DNA from: an uncultured Acidimicrobiaceae bacterium
GTDB lineage: Bacteria > Actinomycetota > Acidimicrobiia > Acidimicrobiales > RAAP-2
Direction of reading: 5' to 3'
DNA: 64,000 nucleotides
Assembly (NCBI GenBank): GCA_937975915.1
Contig: CALJTY010000030.1
Coordinates: 310,001-374,000, forward strand
Part shown: one piece after another, positions 63,125 through 64,000 of the stretch
How positions within the stretch are numbered: the first letter of the stretch is position 1
Layout of the letters: each line of letters starts with the position of its first letter
Position numbers and translations under genes: made by a program
Notes under the pieces: model-generated
The model's database searches: none
Seen by the model: only the letters and a program-made list of their open reading frames with translations
Told to the model about the DNA's origin: nothing

Positions 63125-64000
63125 TTGGCGCAGAAGAAGATACGAGTACACGAGCTCTCGAAAGAGCTCGGACTTACGAGCAAAGAGCTGCTCGGTCTCG
63201 CCCAAAAACTAGGTATTGGCGCGACGAGCCCCTCCGCCTCTATTGAAGACGCACAAGCCGACCGCATCCGTCGAAAGGCCGACGCCGAAGGCCTGCGACG
63301 CGAAGTCGTTCCTGAAGAGCCAAAGGCAGCAAAAGCCACCAAGGCCACGAAAGCAACAAAGACTACAAAAGCAACGAAGGCTAAAGCCGAAACTGTTGAG
63401 CCTGCACTAAAAGAAGATGCAAGCGAAAAGCCTGAACCACAGATGCGTGCGAGCAAAGCCGTTGAGGTAGAACCTGAGACAGCACCAAGCGCACCTGTAG
63501 CTGCAGAGCCAGAAGCAGAAGACGCTCCAAAGGTTGTTCGCAGCCGTACCGCTGCTCCAAAGGCTGCTCCAACTCGCACTGTTTCACCAGACGGTCCTGT
63601 GACCATGCGTCCAACGCAGCGTCCAACAAGTGCAGAGCCAACCGATGGTGCTCCACAGCCACCACGTCCGCCAATGAGTTCTACTGGCCGTCCAATTCCT
63701 CCACCTCCAGGTCGTCCAATGAGCGCGACTGGTCAACCTATTCCTCCACCTCCTGGAGCACGTCGTCCGATGCCAAGTACTGGCGGTCGTCCAGGTGCAC
63801 CATCAGGTCCTCGTACCGGTGGTCCTCGTCCGACAACGGGCCCTCCACGCACTGGTGGTCCTTCACGTCCAGGCGGTGGCTTTAGTGGTCCTCGCACTGG
63901 TGGTCCAGGTGGACCAGGAGCGGGCGGTCCAGGTGCTGGTGCCCCAGGTGCTGGTGGTCCAGGTCGCGGTGCTCCACAACGCGGTGGTCCGGGTGGTGGT
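63125..64000 (+). CDS. infB: Translation initiation factor IF-2 (N-terminal part)
   Basis: The first 292 codons of IF-2, running off the window. KKIRVHELSKELGLTSKELLG at residues 4-24 is the IF2 N-terminal domain. It is followed by a low-complexity region: a run of KATKATKATK-like repeats near residue 61, acidic stretches, two copies of a PIPPPPG unit joined by PMSATGQ, and a Gly/Pro/Arg-rich repeat region (RTGGPRPTT, GGPGAGGPGAG). The GTPase part lies beyond the window. TTG start with AAAGGA 6 nt upstream. Confidence 0.93.
   Translation, partial: MAQKKIRVHELSKELGLTSKELLGLAQKLGIGATSPSASIEDAQADRIRRKADAEGLRREVVPEEPKAAKATKATKATKTTKATKAKAETVEPALKEDASEKPEPQMRASKAVEVEPETAPSAPVAAEPEAEDAPKVVRSRTAAPKAAPTRTVSPDGPVTMRPTQRPTSAEPTDGAPQPPRPPMSSTGRPIPPPPGRPMSATGQPIPPPPGARRPMPSTGGRPGAPSGPRTGGPRPTTGPPRTGGPSRPGGGFSGPRTGGPGGPGAGGPGAGAPGAGGPGRGAPQRGGPGGG

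Noticed and set aside
63112..63606. 164-codon ORF antisense to infB
   Set aside because: It is a low-complexity reverse reading of the Ala/Lys/Thr repeats of IF2.

Overview
The window reads as a contiguous piece of an actinobacterial chromosome with intermediate GC, most likely from class Acidimicrobiia (for example a freshwater or marine Ilumatobacteraceae-like lineage). That placement is an inference from gene content: an MtrA/MtrB/LpqB-like operon, a mycothiol-dependent maleylpyruvate isomerase family protein, ClpS paired with DUF2017, class II DAHP synthase, B12-dependent ribonucleotide reductase and a short-form prolyl-tRNA synthetase. No phage, insertion sequence, CRISPR array or island boundary was seen. 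Genes are densely packed; no gene-free gap clearly exceeds 300 bases.

Layout. 1-17.4 kb: the 3' end of nrdJ, then metabolic and membrane genes (MFS exporter, acyl-ACP desaturase, acyl-CoA ligase, YqhA-like protein, DUF2071/DCC pair, SDRs, a LolA-like secreted protein with an ABC-2 exporter, mmsA with a Nudix hydrolase, thioesterase, arfB, surE, galM). 17.4-26.9 kb: an MpaB-like DUF2236 protein, clpS/DUF2017, a secreted gluzincin, four tRNA genes (Lys, His, Arg, Pro), an aldehyde dehydrogenase, and a DUF1800/DUF1501 Tat pair followed by another secreted protein. 26.9-36.6 kb: tig-clpP-clpX-folC-ndk (protein folding and turnover, folate, nucleotides), then mreB-mreC-mreD-mrdA (elongasome; rodA is not next to it). 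36.6-49.2 kb: RNase E/G, rplU-rpmA, HU, an aminotransferase, obg-proB, a MoxR/VWA/phosphatase module, class II DAHP synthase, nadD, a small membrane protein and rsfS. 49.2-52.8 kb: mtrA-mtrB-lpqB-like on the minus strand and xerC on the plus strand. 52.9-64 kb: a long growth superoperon rpsB-tsf-pyrH-frr-cdsA-dxr-ispG-proS, then rimP-nusA-ylxR-infB (infB runs off the window).

The most interesting signals are about expression. (1) Two translation-related genes, rsfS and ylxR, have no ATG, GTG or TTG start able to cover their conserved N-termini. rsfS appears to start at CTG overlapping the upstream stop (CTGA). ylxR appears to start at ATA overlapping the nusA stop (ATAA), behind a strong Shine-Dalgarno sequence. 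(2) At least a dozen monocistronic or first-in-operon genes have a TANNNT -10 box ending 6-7 nt before the start codon, which implies widespread leaderless mRNAs and fixes several start sites. (3) Leader structures precede rng (mutually exclusive hairpins, attenuator-like), rimP-nusA (consensus promoter plus terminator-like hairpin) and infB (9-bp inverted repeat). (4) Two small proteins too short for ordinary gene calling are visible: a 59-aa membrane protein upstream of rsfS and a 36-aa CxxC/CxxC zinc-ribbon-like ORF antisense to the rng leader.
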